This document shows, piece by piece, positions 37,111 to 46,415 of a stretch of 64,000 nucleotides of DNA (positions are counted from its first letter, which is position 1; each line of letters begins with the position of its first letter). The notes beneath the pieces were generated by a model. That model had not been told where the DNA came from, searched no databases, and saw only the letters and a program-made list of their open reading frames with translations. The DNA comes from Chloracidobacterium sp. GTDB taxonomy: Bacteria; Acidobacteriota; Blastocatellia; Chloracidobacteriales; Chloracidobacteriaceae. The DNA is taken from contig JANWUV010000012.1 in assembly GCA_025057975.1 (NCBI GenBank), positions 54,953-118,952 on the forward strand, read 5' to 3'. The position numbers and the translations under genes are program-made.

Positions 37111-38817
37111 CTAACGTGGAGGCGTTAACAAGAGTCGCTGGAGCGCTTGGGCGTCAACGTCGTCGGGGTTGAGATCGAGCGCCTGTCGAGCGTGCGCCGC
37201 TGCGCGTACGCGGTCTCCTTGCGTCAACAAGATGCGCCCCAGCAGGACATGCGCCGCTGTGAGCTTGGGATTCCAAAACACCGCCGCCTTGAGCGCATTG
37301 ACCGCCGCCGGTAAATCTCCCCGCCGTTCGTGGACGCGCCCCAACAAGAGGTGAGCTTCGCTGTAGTCGGGAGCGAGTTGAATAATCCGCCCTAAATGCT
37401 CGATCGCAACATCGGACTGGTTGGCCAGAAAGGCGGATTGGGCGACGCGCATCAGTTCCTCAACCCGCTGCATGGTCGAAACGCCCAGAAACGCTTGCTG
37501 CCGGTTTTGCTCCTCGCCGCGCGCGTAGCGGTGAAAGGCCTCACGGTTGAAGCGCATCTTGAGATACGGCAGCCAAGGCGGTTTGCCGGATGTTTCCCAC
37601 TTGGCGAAGTCCGGGGCGTACCGCTTGGCCGCCTCCAGCGCGGCGGTTGCATCGCCGGCGCGGCCGAGCTTGGCGTAGCTTTTGCCCAGAACGTACCACG
37701 CCCGTCCCTGCTCCGGCGAACGCTTGGTCAGCGTTTCCAGCGGCGTCAGCGCCTCGGCGGCGCGTCCGTCGCGCCAGAGGGCGTAGCCGTAGTTGAACAG
37801 CGCCTCGTCATCCGTGGGTACGGTGTCCGCCGCCAGCTTGGTCAGACGCGCGGCCTCGGCGAAGTCACCCTTTTGCATGTACGCCACGCCAGCGTTAACA
37901 TAAGTCTCAAACAACGGCATCGGCGCCAGCAACGCGCCGTGCGTCTTGACGGCCGCTTCCGTTTTGTTCGTCAGAATCTGGCAAACGCCAAGGTAGAAGT
38001 TGGCTTCCAGTCCGCGCGGGTCGGTTGGACGAACCCGTTCCAGCCATGACAGAGCTTCGTCGTAGCGTCCGGCGCGATAGTGAATCAGGCCCAACTCAAA
38101 GTACGCCTGCGGGAATGTCAACTGAGCGTTGCGCGTCGCCTCTTCGATGGCGCGAATCAGCAGCCGTGTGCGGTCGGAGGCATCCTCCGTCGCCAGCGCC
38201 TTGACGTAAATCTCGTAGGCGCTCGGCGCAATGCGCGTCGCCCGCGCGATGAGGCGGTCGCGTGAAAACGGCAACGCCGGATTGCGCTGGTAAAGCAACG
38301 CCCACGCCAACTTACCTTGGATGACCTGCAAATCGGCCAGCGGCGCACTGAGAGTGTGTTCACTTCCCAGCAACTTTCCCTCGCGCAGAGAAATCATCTG
38401 CGCCCGAACCGTCAGTGTGCTGTCCTTGCCTTCGCCCGTCACCATGTAGGAGCCGCGTACGAGGAGGTCGGCGCCGACGGCCTCGCCCAGCTTGATTTCC
38501 GTGGCGCGTGTCAGTAGCGCCGTCCGCGAGAGACCAAGCTTTTCATAGGCGAGGTGGCACTCGTCAAGCGGCACGGGGATTAGGCCCGGCGCGTCAAGCA
38601 GTTCGGACATCGTGACCGTGAAGCTTTCACGAATCCAGTTATGCTCTGGTCGCGTCGTTGTATGTTCAAAAGGTAGGGTGAGGACGACCTCGGCGGCCGT
38701 CGCCGTGCCGCCCGCCGGTGCTGGGCCAAAGCACAACCACGCCAAAAGCGCCGCTGGCAGTCCCCAGTCCAACCAACGCCGCTGGCTTCGCCGATGAACC
38801 GGCTTGCTTCGAGGCAT
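37111..38817 (-). CDS. Exported TolB-like/TPR repeat protein
   Basis: A 568-residue protein with a basic N-terminus and one hydrophobic segment (about residues 16-32, AALLAWLCFGPAPAG), so it is periplasmic or membrane-anchored. An N-terminal alpha-beta domain (about 40-160, LGEAVGADLLVRGSYMV) resembles the TolB-like/CsgG-type domain seen before TPR arrays. At least seven TPR-type helical pairs follow (about 225-560), for example AYFELGLIHYRAGRYDEALSWLERV and SEAHLLLGRVHERRGDLPAAV. It likely scaffolds a protein complex. The ATG at 38817 has AGGTG just upstream; the ATG at 38829 is an alternative. It is transcribed towards the Oar-like receptor. Confidence 0.8.
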   Translation of the reverse strand: MPRSKPVHRRSQRRWLDWGLPAALLAWLCFGPAPAGGTATAAEVVLTLPFEHTTTRPEHNWIRESFTVTMSELLDAPGLIPVPLDECHLAYEKLGLSRTALLTRATEIKLGEAVGADLLVRGSYMVTGEGKDSTLTVRAQMISLREGKLLGSEHTLSAPLADLQVIQGKLAWALLYQRNPALPFSRDRLIARATRIAPSAYEIYVKALATEDASDRTRLLIRAIEEATRNAQLTFPQAYFELGLIHYRAGRYDEALSWLERVRPTDPRGLEANFYLGVCQILTNKTEAAVKTHGALLAPMPLFETYVNAGVAYMQKGDFAEAARLTKLAADTVPTDDEALFNYGYALWRDGRAAEALTPLETLTKRSPEQGRAWYVLGKSYAKLGRAGDATAALEAAKRYAPDFAKWETSGKPPWLPYLKMRFNREAFHRYARGEEQNRQQAFLGVSTMQRVEELMRVAQSAFLANQSDVAIEHLGRIIQLAPDYSEAHLLLGRVHERRGDLPAAVNALKAAVFWNPKLTAAHVLLGRILLTQGDRVRAAAHARQALDLNPDDVDAQALQRLLLTPPR

Positions 38818-38973
38818 GTTCACCTGCATGTTCAGTGCGTTCAGGCCTTCCCTTGAGATTATCAACCGACCGGCAAGTCTACCCCGCTGCGCCGTCTGTC
38901 GGAAAGCCGCATCGCAGACACCGCACCACACTCGCCGCCCCTACCCGCCGGGCGTGCGGCACTCAAAAAAATA

Positions 38974-39004
38974 CTTGACAGTAAGTAACTAAGATTTTTA
39001 TATT
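38974..39004 (+). promoter_or_regulatory. clpB promoter with HAIR-like HspR operator
   Basis: A perfect -35 TTGACA (38975-38980) is followed after 18 bases by TATATT (38999-39004). CTTGACA-N7-ACTAAGA (38974-38994) overlaps it. Relative to the HAIR consensus the halves match 5/7 and 4/7. The placement is the same as at the dnaK promoter, with the -35 box inside the left half-site. The ATG of clpB is 48 bases further on. Confidence 0.65.
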
Positions 39005-39052
39005 ACCGGCAGGCTAAGAAAAACGGCCGGTGCCGCACAAACGAGGTTGGTT

Positions 39053-41686
39053 ATGCGACAAGATCAGTTCACTCTACGTGCTCAGGAAGCCATCGCGGCG
39101 GCGGTGACGCTCGCCCAGACGCGACAGCACCCACAGGTCGAGCCGGAACACCTGCTGGCCGCCCTGCTGGAACAGCCGGAAGGCATCGCCAAGCCGATTT
39201 TTGAAAAAATCGGTGTCGCCGTCCCGCGCCTGTTCAAGGAAACACAGGCGGCGCTGGCCAAGTTGCCGCAAGCGAGCGGCGGCGAGCGATATTTTTCAGG
39301 ACGTACGTCCACGCTCTTCGTCAACGCCCGCAAGGAAGCCGACAAACTTCAGGACGCCTACATCAGCACCGAGCACTTGCTGCTGGCGATGGTGGAGGAC
39401 AAGGAAAGCGTCGCCGGACGCCTCCTGCGTCAGGAGGGCGTGACCCGCGACGCCTTGCTCAAGGTCATCGGCGAGCTGCGCGGCAATGAACGGATCGTGG
39501 ATCAGGACCCGGAATCCAAGTACCAGTCACTCCAGAAATATGGGCGTGATTTGACGGAACTGGCGCGCGCCGGCAAGCTCGACCCGGTCATCGGCCGCGA
39601 CGACGAAATCCGCCGTGTCGTTCAGGTGTTGTCGCGGCGGACAAAGAACAATCCGGTTCTCATTGGTGAGCCGGGCGTTGGTAAAACAGCGATTGTTGAA
39701 GGACTTGCCATGCGGATCGTCTCCGGCGACGTACCGGAGTCGCTCAAGAATAAGCGGCTAGTGGCGCTTGACTTGGGCGCAATGCTGGCCGGCGCGAAGT
39801 ATCGCGGCGAATTTGAAGACCGCCTCAAAGCCGTCCTCAAGGAGGTCGTTCGTTCCAACGGCGAAATCATTCTCTTCATTGACGAGTTGCACACGCTGGT
39901 CGGTGCAGGCGCGAGCGAGGGCGCGTTGGACGCCTCCAACATGCTCAAGCCAGCGCTGGCGCGCGGTGAACTCCACTGCGTCGGCGCGACGACGCTGAAC
40001 GAGTACAAAAAGTATATCGAAAAGGACGCCGCGCTCGAACGCCGTTTCCAGCCGGTTTACGTTCCCGAACCGTCAGTTGAGGACACTATCGCCATCCTGC
40101 GCGGCCTGAAGGAACGGTATGAAGTCCACCACGGCGTTCGCATCAAGGACGCCGCCATTGTCGCGGCGGCGACCTTGTCGAATCGCTACATCGCCGACCG
40201 GTTCCTGCCGGACAAGGCGATTGACCTCATTGATGAAGCGGCGTCGCGCCTGCGCATCGAGATTGACAGTCTGCCGACGGAGATTGACGAAATCGAGCGC
40301 GACATTATGCAGCGCGAGATTGAACGGCAGGCGCTGCAACGCGAGGACGACCCGGCGTCCCGCGAACGCCGGGCCAAGATTGAACAGGAAATCGCCGAGC
40401 TGCGCGAACGCAGCGCCGCTCTCAAGGCGCGCTGGACCAGTGAAAAACAAATTATTGAAGCCATCCGCGCCGACAAGGAAAAGCTTGAGGAACTCAAGGT
40501 TCAGGCCGAACAGTACGAGCGCGTGGGCGACTACGCCAAAGTGGCGGAAATCCGCTATGGCTCGATGAATGAGGTGCGGCGACGCATCGAAGCCAACCGG
40601 GCTAAGCTCGTCGAGTTGCAGTCAGCCGGCGCGATGCTCAAGGAGGAAGTGGACGAAGCCGATGTCGCGCTCGTCATCGCCAAGTGGACGGGTATCCCAG
40701 TCGCCAAGATGTTGGAAAGCGAGGTGCAGAAGCTCATCCAGATGGAAGCCCGCTTGGGGCAGCGCGTCATCGGGCAAGAAACCGCTTTGAAGGCGGTAGC
40801 AAACGCCGTCCGCCGGGCGCGGGCCGGTCTGCAGGATCCGAACCGTCCGATTGGCTCCTTCATCTTCCTCGGACCGACCGGTGTTGGAAAGACCGAAACG
40901 GCGCGGGCGCTGGCCGAGTTTCTGTTCGATGATGAACAGGCGATGGTACGGCTGGACATGTCGGAGTACATGGAAAAGCACACTGTCGCCCGGCTCATCG
41001 GCGCGCCGCCAGGTTACGTCGGCTACGACGAAGGTGGACAGTTGACCGAGGCCATCCGGCGGCGGCCATACTCCGTTATCCTGCTCGATGAAATCGAAAA
41101 AGCGCACCCGGATGTTTTCAATGTCCTGCTCCAAGTGCTTGACGACGGCCGGCTGACAGACGGCAAAGGCCGCACCGTGGATTTCAAGAATACGGTCATC
41201 ATCATGACCTCGAACATTGGTAGCGGTGAAATTCTTGACTGGGGCGGCGATCCCGAAACCGACGAGGAAGTTCGGCAGCGGGTGATGCAACTCCTGCGTG
41301 GGGTGTTCAAGCCAGAGTTCCTCAACCGCGTGGATGAAATCGTTATCTTCCATCCGCTCGGCCGGCGGCATCTGCACCGGATTATCGAAATTCAGCTCGC
41401 ACGGTTGCAGGCGATGCTAGCCGACCGGCACATCACCTTGGAGCTGACCGATCTGGCGAAGGATTTGCTCGCCAGCGAAGGGTTCGATCCCACGTACGGC
41501 GCGCGCCCGCTCAAGCGCGCAATCCAGAACCTGCTTCAGAACCCGCTGGCGATGAAGTTGCTCGACGGTTCCATCGTGGATGGGCAAACCGTACGAGTGG
41601 ATGTCGACGAAACCGGCGATGGGTTCACCTTTACACCGGTACAGGCGGTCGCAGCTAACGCGACCGCCGAGACCACTGTTCGGTGA
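39053..41686 (+). CDS. clpB: Chaperone ClpB (Hsp100 disaggregase)
   Basis: Hexameric ATPase that rescues aggregated protein together with DnaK. The 877-residue protein has the ClpN double repeat (1-145), the first AAA+ domain with GEPGVGKT and the pore loop KYRG, and the coiled-coil middle domain (about 400-530). The second AAA+ domain has GPTGVGKT and the pore loop [10 protein letters not shown]. There is no ClpP-binding (I/L)GF loop, as expected for ClpB. A TTG at 39047 is in frame, but the ATG at 39053 with GAGG upstream is the better start. It is first in the clpB-hsp20-grpE-Hsp100 unit and is probably HspR-repressed. Confidence 0.97.
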   Translation: MRQDQFTLRAQEAIAAAVTLAQTRQHPQVEPEHLLAALLEQPEGIAKPIFEKIGVAVPRLFKETQAALAKLPQASGGERYFSGRTSTLFVNARKEADKLQDAYISTEHLLLAMVEDKESVAGRLLRQEGVTRDALLKVIGELRGNERIVDQDPESKYQSLQKYGRDLTELARAGKLDPVIGRDDEIRRVVQVLSRRTKNNPVLIGEPGVGKTAIVEGLAMRIVSGDVPESLKNKRLVALDLGAMLAGAKYRGEFEDRLKAVLKEVVRSNGEIILFIDELHTLVGAGASEGALDASNMLKPALARGELHCVGATTLNEYKKYIEKDAALERRFQPVYVPEPSVEDTIAILRGLKERYEVHHGVRIKDAAIVAAATLSNRYIADRFLPDKAIDLIDEAASRLRIEIDSLPTEIDEIERDIMQREIERQALQREDDPASRERRAKIEQEIAELRERSAALKARWTSEKQIIEAIRADKEKLEELKVQAEQYERVGDYAKVAEIRYGSMNEVRRRIEANRAKLVELQSAGAMLKEEVDEADVALVIAKWTGIPVAKMLESEVQKLIQMEARLGQRVIGQETALKAVANAVRRARAGLQDPNRPIGSFIFLGPTGVGKTETARALAEFLFDDEQAMVRLDMSEYMEKHTVARLIGAPPGYVGYDEGGQLTEAIRRRPYSVILLDEIEKAHPDVFNVLLQVLDDGRLTDGKGRTVDFKNTVIIMTSNIGSGEILDWGGDPETDEEVRQRVMQLLRGVFKPEFLNRVDEIVIFHPLGRRHLHRIIEIQLARLQAMLADRHITLELTDLAKDLLASEGFDPTYGARPLKRAIQNLLQNPLAMKLLDGSIVDGQTVRVDVDETGDGFTFTPVQAVAANATAETTVR

Positions 41687-41740
41687 GTGTCCATTGCCTA
41701 AACCCCAACCGGCCAGAACATATTTAGGAGGTACGAAGCC

Positions 41741-42193
41741 ATGACGATGCTGCAACGTTTTGATCCGTTCCGTGACCTTATGACGCTGCAAAATCGGATA
41801 AACGCCCTGTTTAGCGAAGTCGGCCTGTTGCCTCGGATGACCAACGACAGCGAAGCGGCCGCAATGTGGTCGCCAGCGGTGGACATCTACGAAACAGATA
41901 AGGAAATTGTCCTCAAGGCGGAGCTGCCGGATGTCAAGCAGGAGGATATTCGCGTCAGTGTGGACAACAACCGCTTGTCTTTGACCGGTGAGCGGAAGTT
42001 CGAGTCTGAAGTGAAACGTGAAAACTACCACCGCATTGAGCGTTCGTACGGCAGCTTTGCACGCACTTTCTCCTTGCCGCCTACGGTTGACCAAGACAAC
42101 ATTCGGGCGGAATACAAACATGGTGTCCTGACGATTTTCCTGCCGAAGCGTGAAGTGGCGCAGGGGCGCAGCATCAACATTCAGGTCAGCTAG
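41741..42193 (+). CDS. Small heat-shock protein (Hsp20/alpha-crystallin)
   Basis: ATP-independent holdase of 150 residues that binds unfolding proteins for later rescue by ClpB/DnaK. It has a short N-terminal arm (LQRFDPFRDLMTLQNRINALF). The alpha-crystallin domain spans about residues 45-140, with SPAVDIYETDKEIVLKAELPDV and the signature AEYKHGVLTIFLPK near the end. AGGAGGT stands 8 bases before the ATG. It lies 54 bases after clpB on the same strand. The C-terminal I-x-I anchor appears as INIQVS. Confidence 0.96.
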   Translation: MTMLQRFDPFRDLMTLQNRINALFSEVGLLPRMTNDSEAAAMWSPAVDIYETDKEIVLKAELPDVKQEDIRVSVDNNRLSLTGERKFESEVKRENYHRIERSYGSFARTFSLPPTVDQDNIRAEYKHGVLTIFLPKREVAQGRSINIQVS

Positions 42194-42232
42194 GACGCGG
42201 CTTTGCGCAAGGTTGCGTTTCTGCGTTCAACT

Positions 42233-42263
42233 CAACGGTGAACCCACGTTGGGTTCACCGTTG
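42233..42263 (+). other. Strong intercistronic hairpin before grpE
   Basis: A perfect 14-base-pair inverted repeat, 42233-42246 with 42250-42263, closes a 3-base loop. No T-run follows, so it is not a standard terminator. It may stabilise the upstream mRNA or adjust expression between hsp20 and grpE. Confidence 0.7.
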
Positions 42264-42311
42264 GCTTGAGCGGCAGGTTTGTACATAACCCTAGGGAGAC
42301 AAACAGGTAAG

Positions 42312-43007
42312 ATGAGCGACGAACCACGCGAAACAACGGACGCTGCCGGCCCAACCATACAGGTGACGGACAAACGTCGTCTGTTTATGGACGCCGAGGC
42401 AGTTACGGATGCGCCGACCGAAGCTGTACCGGAGACGCCCGCGGAGCCGCCGTCCGCACCGTCGCCTGATCTCCACCAGCTCCAGATGCAGCTTGAGGAG
42501 CGCCAGATGCAGCTTGAGGAGCGCGAGGCGCAAATCGCGCGGCTGCGCGCGCAAGTCGTTGAGTTCGAGGCTAAGGTTCAAGAGGAGTTGCGCGAGACGC
42601 GCCGCCGGCTGGAGCGTACCGTTGAGCAACGGGTGCTGAGCGCTCGGCAAGCGTTGCTTGAAGATTGGCTGGCGGTGTTTGACAATTTGGACTTAATGTT
42701 GGCCGGGGCCGATAAGGCAACCCGCGAGGACCTGCTGACCGGTCTGGCCGCCATGCAGCGACTGCTGATCCAAGCGCTGCAACGCCACGACATAGAACGC
42801 ATCGAAGCCGTCGGTCAACCGTTTGACCCGGAGCTGCACGAGGCGGTGGAGACGGCTGTAGTGGCGGCGGAACAGGATGGGCGAGTGGTGGCGCAGTCCC
42901 GCGCCGGCTACCGGCTGAGTGGGCGCTTGATTCGTCCGGCGCTGGTGACAGTGGGACGAGCCGAAAGCCCGTCGGCCGTACTTTCAGAAACGGAAATTCC
43001 GGCATAA
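42312..43007 (+). CDS. grpE: Nucleotide exchange factor GrpE
   Basis: Dimeric co-chaperone that releases ADP from DnaK. The 231-residue protein has an acidic, Pro-rich N-terminal tail (1-60), a long coiled coil (about 60-115), a helix bundle (about 115-165) and a C-terminal beta domain. FDPELHEAVET and GYRLSGRLIRPALVTVG in the latter are family hallmarks. The coiled coil contains an exact duplication of the heptad QMQLEER. The ATG at 42312 follows GGTAAG; the open frame back to 42279 lacks similarity. Unusually, grpE travels with clpB rather than dnaK. Confidence 0.93.
   Translation: MSDEPRETTDAAGPTIQVTDKRRLFMDAEAVTDAPTEAVPETPAEPPSAPSPDLHQLQMQLEERQMQLEEREAQIARLRAQVVEFEAKVQEELRETRRRLERTVEQRVLSARQALLEDWLAVFDNLDLMLAGADKATREDLLTGLAAMQRLLIQALQRHDIERIEAVGQPFDPELHEAVETAVVAAEQDGRVVAQSRAGYRLSGRLIRPALVTVGRAESPSAVLSETEIPA
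42483..42524 (+). repeat. 21-bp perfect tandem duplication inside grpE
   Basis: Units 42483-42503 and 42504-42524 are identical and encode QMQLEER twice, exactly one coiled-coil heptad each. The absence of any silent difference points to recent duplication or gene conversion. Confidence 0.9.
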
Positions 43008-43154
43008 CATTGCGCAAAAGGGCTGTAGATGCGGCTGGTGCGTATGATATTCTCTGGCATACCTTCCCACGTCTGCGCTGCGTCTTCAAAGGCTATGGTC
43101 TGTTGGACGCGCATCATATAACAACAACTCACATCATCCTCACTGAGGCACGCT

Positions 43155-45452
43155 ATGATGGACTTTGGCGATTTCGCAGACCGATTTTCTGAGAGCGGAC
43201 AGCGCGTCATGCGCCGCGCCTATGAGGAATCAAAGAACCGCGAGCATAACTTTCTAGCGCCGGAGCATATTTTTCTCGCCTTGACGGAGGTCGAGCGGCC
43301 GCTGATGAATGAGATCATGCAAAGCCTCAATCTCGACCCGCAGGCGATCCGCAATGCGCTCGACGGGCGGTTGTCCATTCAGCGGCAGTTTGTCGGCAAG
43401 CGCATGAAACTGCATGAAGCGACGCGCGACATCCTCAACAAAGCCATGCGGCGGGCGCGGCAGAATGGACGACAGACAATTGATTCCACTGACCTGCTGA
43501 TTTCGCTGTTTCAGGACGAAGATGGTGTGACAGCTTCCGTACTCCGGCAGTTCGGCGCCGACCCACGGGAAGTAATTGAACGTGTCGGCTCGCGCCTCAA
43601 GTCACGGGAGGAGCGCGAAGCGCGGCTCAATCGCAAGTTTGAGTTACCGCCTTACCTCAAGCACTTCGGGACGAGCCTCAACAAACTGGCTCGCGAAGGC
43701 AAGCTGCCACCGGTTATTGGACGCGAGCGTGAGATTCAGCAGATGATTGAAATCCTCTGCCACCGTGAGCGCGCCAACTCGCCGATTCTCATCGGCGAAC
43801 CCGGCGTTGGGAAGACGGCGGTGGTCGAGGGATTGGCGCAGTGGATTGAACTGGAGCCGGAGCGCGTCCCACGGCGGTTGCGCAACGCCCACATCGTTTC
43901 GATGCAGATTTCAAACGTCGTCGCCGGAACGATGCTGCGTGGGATGTTTGAAGAGCGCATCCAAGGCCTCATCAACGAGGTCAAAGAGCGAGAAAACCTG
44001 ATTCTGTTCATTGACGAAATTCACACCATTGTTGGCGCAGGGTCGGCGATGGGCGCAGCGGCCGATGCGGCGAATATGTTCAAGTCGGCGCTGGGGCGTG
44101 GTGAACTACGGATTATTGGCGCGACGACGGTAACGGAGTACAAGGAGTACATTGCCGAAGATGAGGCGCTGGCACGACGTTTCCGGACGGTCTTCATCGC
44201 TGAACCGAGCATCGAGGATACGCGCAAGATTTTACAGGGCATCCGGCCGCGACTGGAGCGAAACTACTCGGTGCACATTTCCGACGAGGCCCTTGAAACG
44301 GCGTTGGAGATGGCCCCGCGTTATATCCGCAGCCTGCATATGCCGGACAAGGTCATTGGGTGGTTGGACACGGCTGCGGTCAAGGTGGAAATCAACCAGC
44401 CGGACAATCCGACCGTGCTCAAGCACCACGTAATTGACGTGATCGCGCAGGAATCGCGTATTCCGCACGATATGATCTTCCGCGAAACGACCGAACGCTT
44501 CGCCAACATGGAGGCGGAGTTGGCCAAGCGCGTCATCGGTCAGCGGGAGGCGGTGGAAAGCGTTGCGCGGCGGTTGCGCCTCAACAAGGGGCCGCTCAAG
44601 GAAAACTTCTACAAGCCGGACGGCGTGCTGCTGTTTTTGGGTCCGACCGGCGTTGGTAAGACCGAACTGGCCAAGGCCGTCGCGGAGTTTATGTTCGGCG
44701 ACGAGCATAAGATGATCCGCATCGACATGTCCGAGTACCAAGACGGCGTGGTGGCGGTTGAAAAGCTCATCGGCATGCCGCGCGGTATCGTTGGGTCGGA
44801 GCGCGGCGGCATTCTGACGGAACGCCTGCGTGACAACCCATACACGGTGCTGCTGCTGGATGAGATTGAGAAAGCGTCGCCGTACTTGCTCAACCTATTC
44901 CTGCAAGCCTTCGACGAGGGTTGGTTGACGGACGGACGCGGCAAGAAGGTGTATTTGTCCGACGCTATCGTCATCATGACCTCGAACCTTGGCAGCGAGA
45001 ACTTCAAAAAGTATATGAAGCCGCTCGGCTTCGGTACGAAGTCGCTGGGCGACTTGAAGGAAATCAAGAACGAGGTCATGAAAGCGGCCGAAGCGCGCTT
45101 CTCGCCGGAGTTCCGTAACCGCATTGACGAAATCGTTGTCTTCTCCCCGTTGACGCAGGACGAGGTGCGCCAGATTGCCGTGCTGTACCTCAACAAAATC
45201 GAGCGTCAAATGGCCAAGTATGGGAAGACTCTGCATGTGACGGAGCAGGCGATTGACCAACTGGTTCAACTGGGCTTCAGCCCGGCTTATGGGGCGCGTT
45301 TCCTCAAGCGGACGATTGATGAGAAGGTCAAACTGCCGATCACGCTTCAGTGGAACGCGGCGAACGCCTTCAAGGTGGATGCGCGCGATGGGCAGGTAAT
45401 CGTGACAGAAGAGCGGTCCGAAATGACACCGGCGACCTTCTCGGTCAATTAG
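43155..45452 (+). CDS. Atypical ClpA/ClpC-like Hsp100 ATPase
   Basis: Two-domain AAA+ unfoldase of 765 residues, with an N-terminal Clp repeat domain (1-150) and Walker A motifs GEPGVGKT and GPTGVGKT. There is no ClpB-type middle coiled coil. An L624-G625-F626 loop sits where ClpA/ClpC bind ClpP, so it probably feeds a ClpP-type protease. Both substrate-gripping pore loops are abnormal. The usual KYRG of the first ring reads M260-L261-R-G. The usual GYVG of the second ring reads GIVG (I545). The sequence before the second loop is also divergent (YQDGVVAVEKLIGMPRG). Arginine-finger regions look intact. It is the last gene of the heat-shock unit, 147 bases after grpE, and is followed by a terminator. 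Confidence 0.9.
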   Translation: MMDFGDFADRFSESGQRVMRRAYEESKNREHNFLAPEHIFLALTEVERPLMNEIMQSLNLDPQAIRNALDGRLSIQRQFVGKRMKLHEATRDILNKAMRRARQNGRQTIDSTDLLISLFQDEDGVTASVLRQFGADPREVIERVGSRLKSREEREARLNRKFELPPYLKHFGTSLNKLAREGKLPPVIGREREIQQMIEILCHRERANSPILIGEPGVGKTAVVEGLAQWIELEPERVPRRLRNAHIVSMQISNVVAGTMLRGMFEERIQGLINEVKERENLILFIDEIHTIVGAGSAMGAAADAANMFKSALGRGELRIIGATTVTEYKEYIAEDEALARRFRTVFIAEPSIEDTRKILQGIRPRLERNYSVHISDEALETALEMAPRYIRSLHMPDKVIGWLDTAAVKVEINQPDNPTVLKHHVIDVIAQESRIPHDMIFRETTERFANMEAELAKRVIGQREAVESVARRLRLNKGPLKENFYKPDGVLLFLGPTGVGKTELAKAVAEFMFGDEHKMIRIDMSEYQDGVVAVEKLIGMPRGIVGSERGGILTERLRDNPYTVLLLDEIEKASPYLLNLFLQAFDEGWLTDGRGKKVYLSDAIVIMTSNLGSENFKKYMKPLGFGTKSLGDLKEIKNEVMKAAEARFSPEFRNRIDEIVVFSPLTQDEVRQIAVLYLNKIERQMAKYGKTLHVTEQAIDQLVQLGFSPAYGARFLKRTIDEKVKLPITLQWNAANAFKVDARDGQVIVTEERSEMTPATFSVN

Positions 45453-45477
45453 AAGCGGCCTGCCAAACGAACTTGTG

Positions 45478-45524
45478 GAGGGCGCAGACCGACCAAACAT
45501 CGCGTCTGCGCCCTCTACTTTTTT
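45478..45524 (+). terminator. Terminator after the Hsp100 operon
   Basis: GAGGGCGCAGAC (45478-45489) pairs perfectly with GTCTGCGCCCTC (45504-45515) over 12 bases and is followed by TACTTTTTT. It lies 25 bases past the Hsp100 stop codon and separates it from the convergent heme transporter genes. Confidence 0.9.
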
Positions 45525-45539
45525 ATGAAGCGCCACCGC

Positions 45540-46415
45540 CTAGGTGATGCTACTGTGAGACTGAAACTGGAGTACTTGAGCGCCTGCTGGGCGCAGGCGA
45601 GTGCGTCCCTCCATCCTCGGCAGCGGCGGCGGAAGCGGAATGATGCACGGTCGGCCATGGCGCGGGTGCGGCGTCACCGATACCTCCAGCCCGAACACCC
45701 CCTGAATCCGCTCCGGGGTCAGTACGTCCTCCGGGCGGCCTTCCGCCGCGATGCGGCCGCGATCAAGCAAAACAACGTGATCGGCCGCGTACGCTGCAAG
45801 GTTCAGATCGTGAACAACCACAATCACGCCCACGCCGTCTTGTGCGAGTCGCCGCGCAATCGCCATAGCTTCATACTGGTGCGCCAAATCAAGGCTGGCT
45901 GTCGGCTCATCCAGCAGCAGCCAGCGCGCCGCGCCGTCGGGCAAGGCTTCCCAAATTTGCGCCAGCGCCCGCGCAAACTGGACGCGCTGCTGCTCGCCGA
46001 CCGAAAGCGACGGGTAGCGTTGCGACGCCAGATGCTCAACGCCGGTTTGCTGCATCGCCTGCCGTGCAACGGTGATGTCATGCGGGGTCTCATGCAGTAC
46101 GACGTGCGGCGCGCGGCCAAGCAGAACCACCTCAAACGCCGTAAACGGAAACGCCAAGGACGACGTTTGCGGCAGTACAGCCCGCCGCCGCGCACGCTCG
46201 ATGAGCGACCAACCATCCAGCGGGCGGCCGTCCAGATACACTCCGCCCTGCGTTGGTTGCAGGTCGCCGGACAGCGTCTTGAGCAGCGTGGATTTGCCGG
46301 CACCGTTCGGGCCAAGCAGGGCCGTCACTTCGCCCGGCGCGAGCGTCAGCGAGACATCGTCCAGCAGGCAGCGCCCGCCCAGAATGACGCTGATCCGACG
46401 CGCTTCAAGCATCAT
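45540..46415 (-). CDS. hmuV: Heme ABC transporter ATP-binding protein
   Basis: Cytoplasmic ATPase of a heme (or siderophore-type) importer, 291 residues. All ABC motifs are present: Walker A GPNGAGKS, Q-loop in VLPQTSS, signature LSVGEQQR, Walker B WLLLDEPTAS and the switch histidine in VVVHDLN. The LSVGEQQRVQFARALAQI segment is typical of HmuV. The ATG at 46415 overlaps the permease stop in an ATGA arrangement. The C-terminal ~35 residues (Pro/Arg-rich, RMEGRTRLRPAG) go beyond the usual family end. It is the last gene of the heme locus. Confidence 0.92.
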   Translation of the reverse strand: MMLEARRISVILGGRCLLDDVSLTLAPGEVTALLGPNGAGKSTLLKTLSGDLQPTQGGVYLDGRPLDGWSLIERARRRAVLPQTSSLAFPFTAFEVVLLGRAPHVVLHETPHDITVARQAMQQTGVEHLASQRYPSLSVGEQQRVQFARALAQIWEALPDGAARWLLLDEPTASLDLAHQYEAMAIARRLAQDGVGVIVVVHDLNLAAYAADHVVLLDRGRIAAEGRPEDVLTPERIQGVFGLEVSVTPHPRHGRPCIIPLPPPLPRMEGRTRLRPAGAQVLQFQSHSSIT

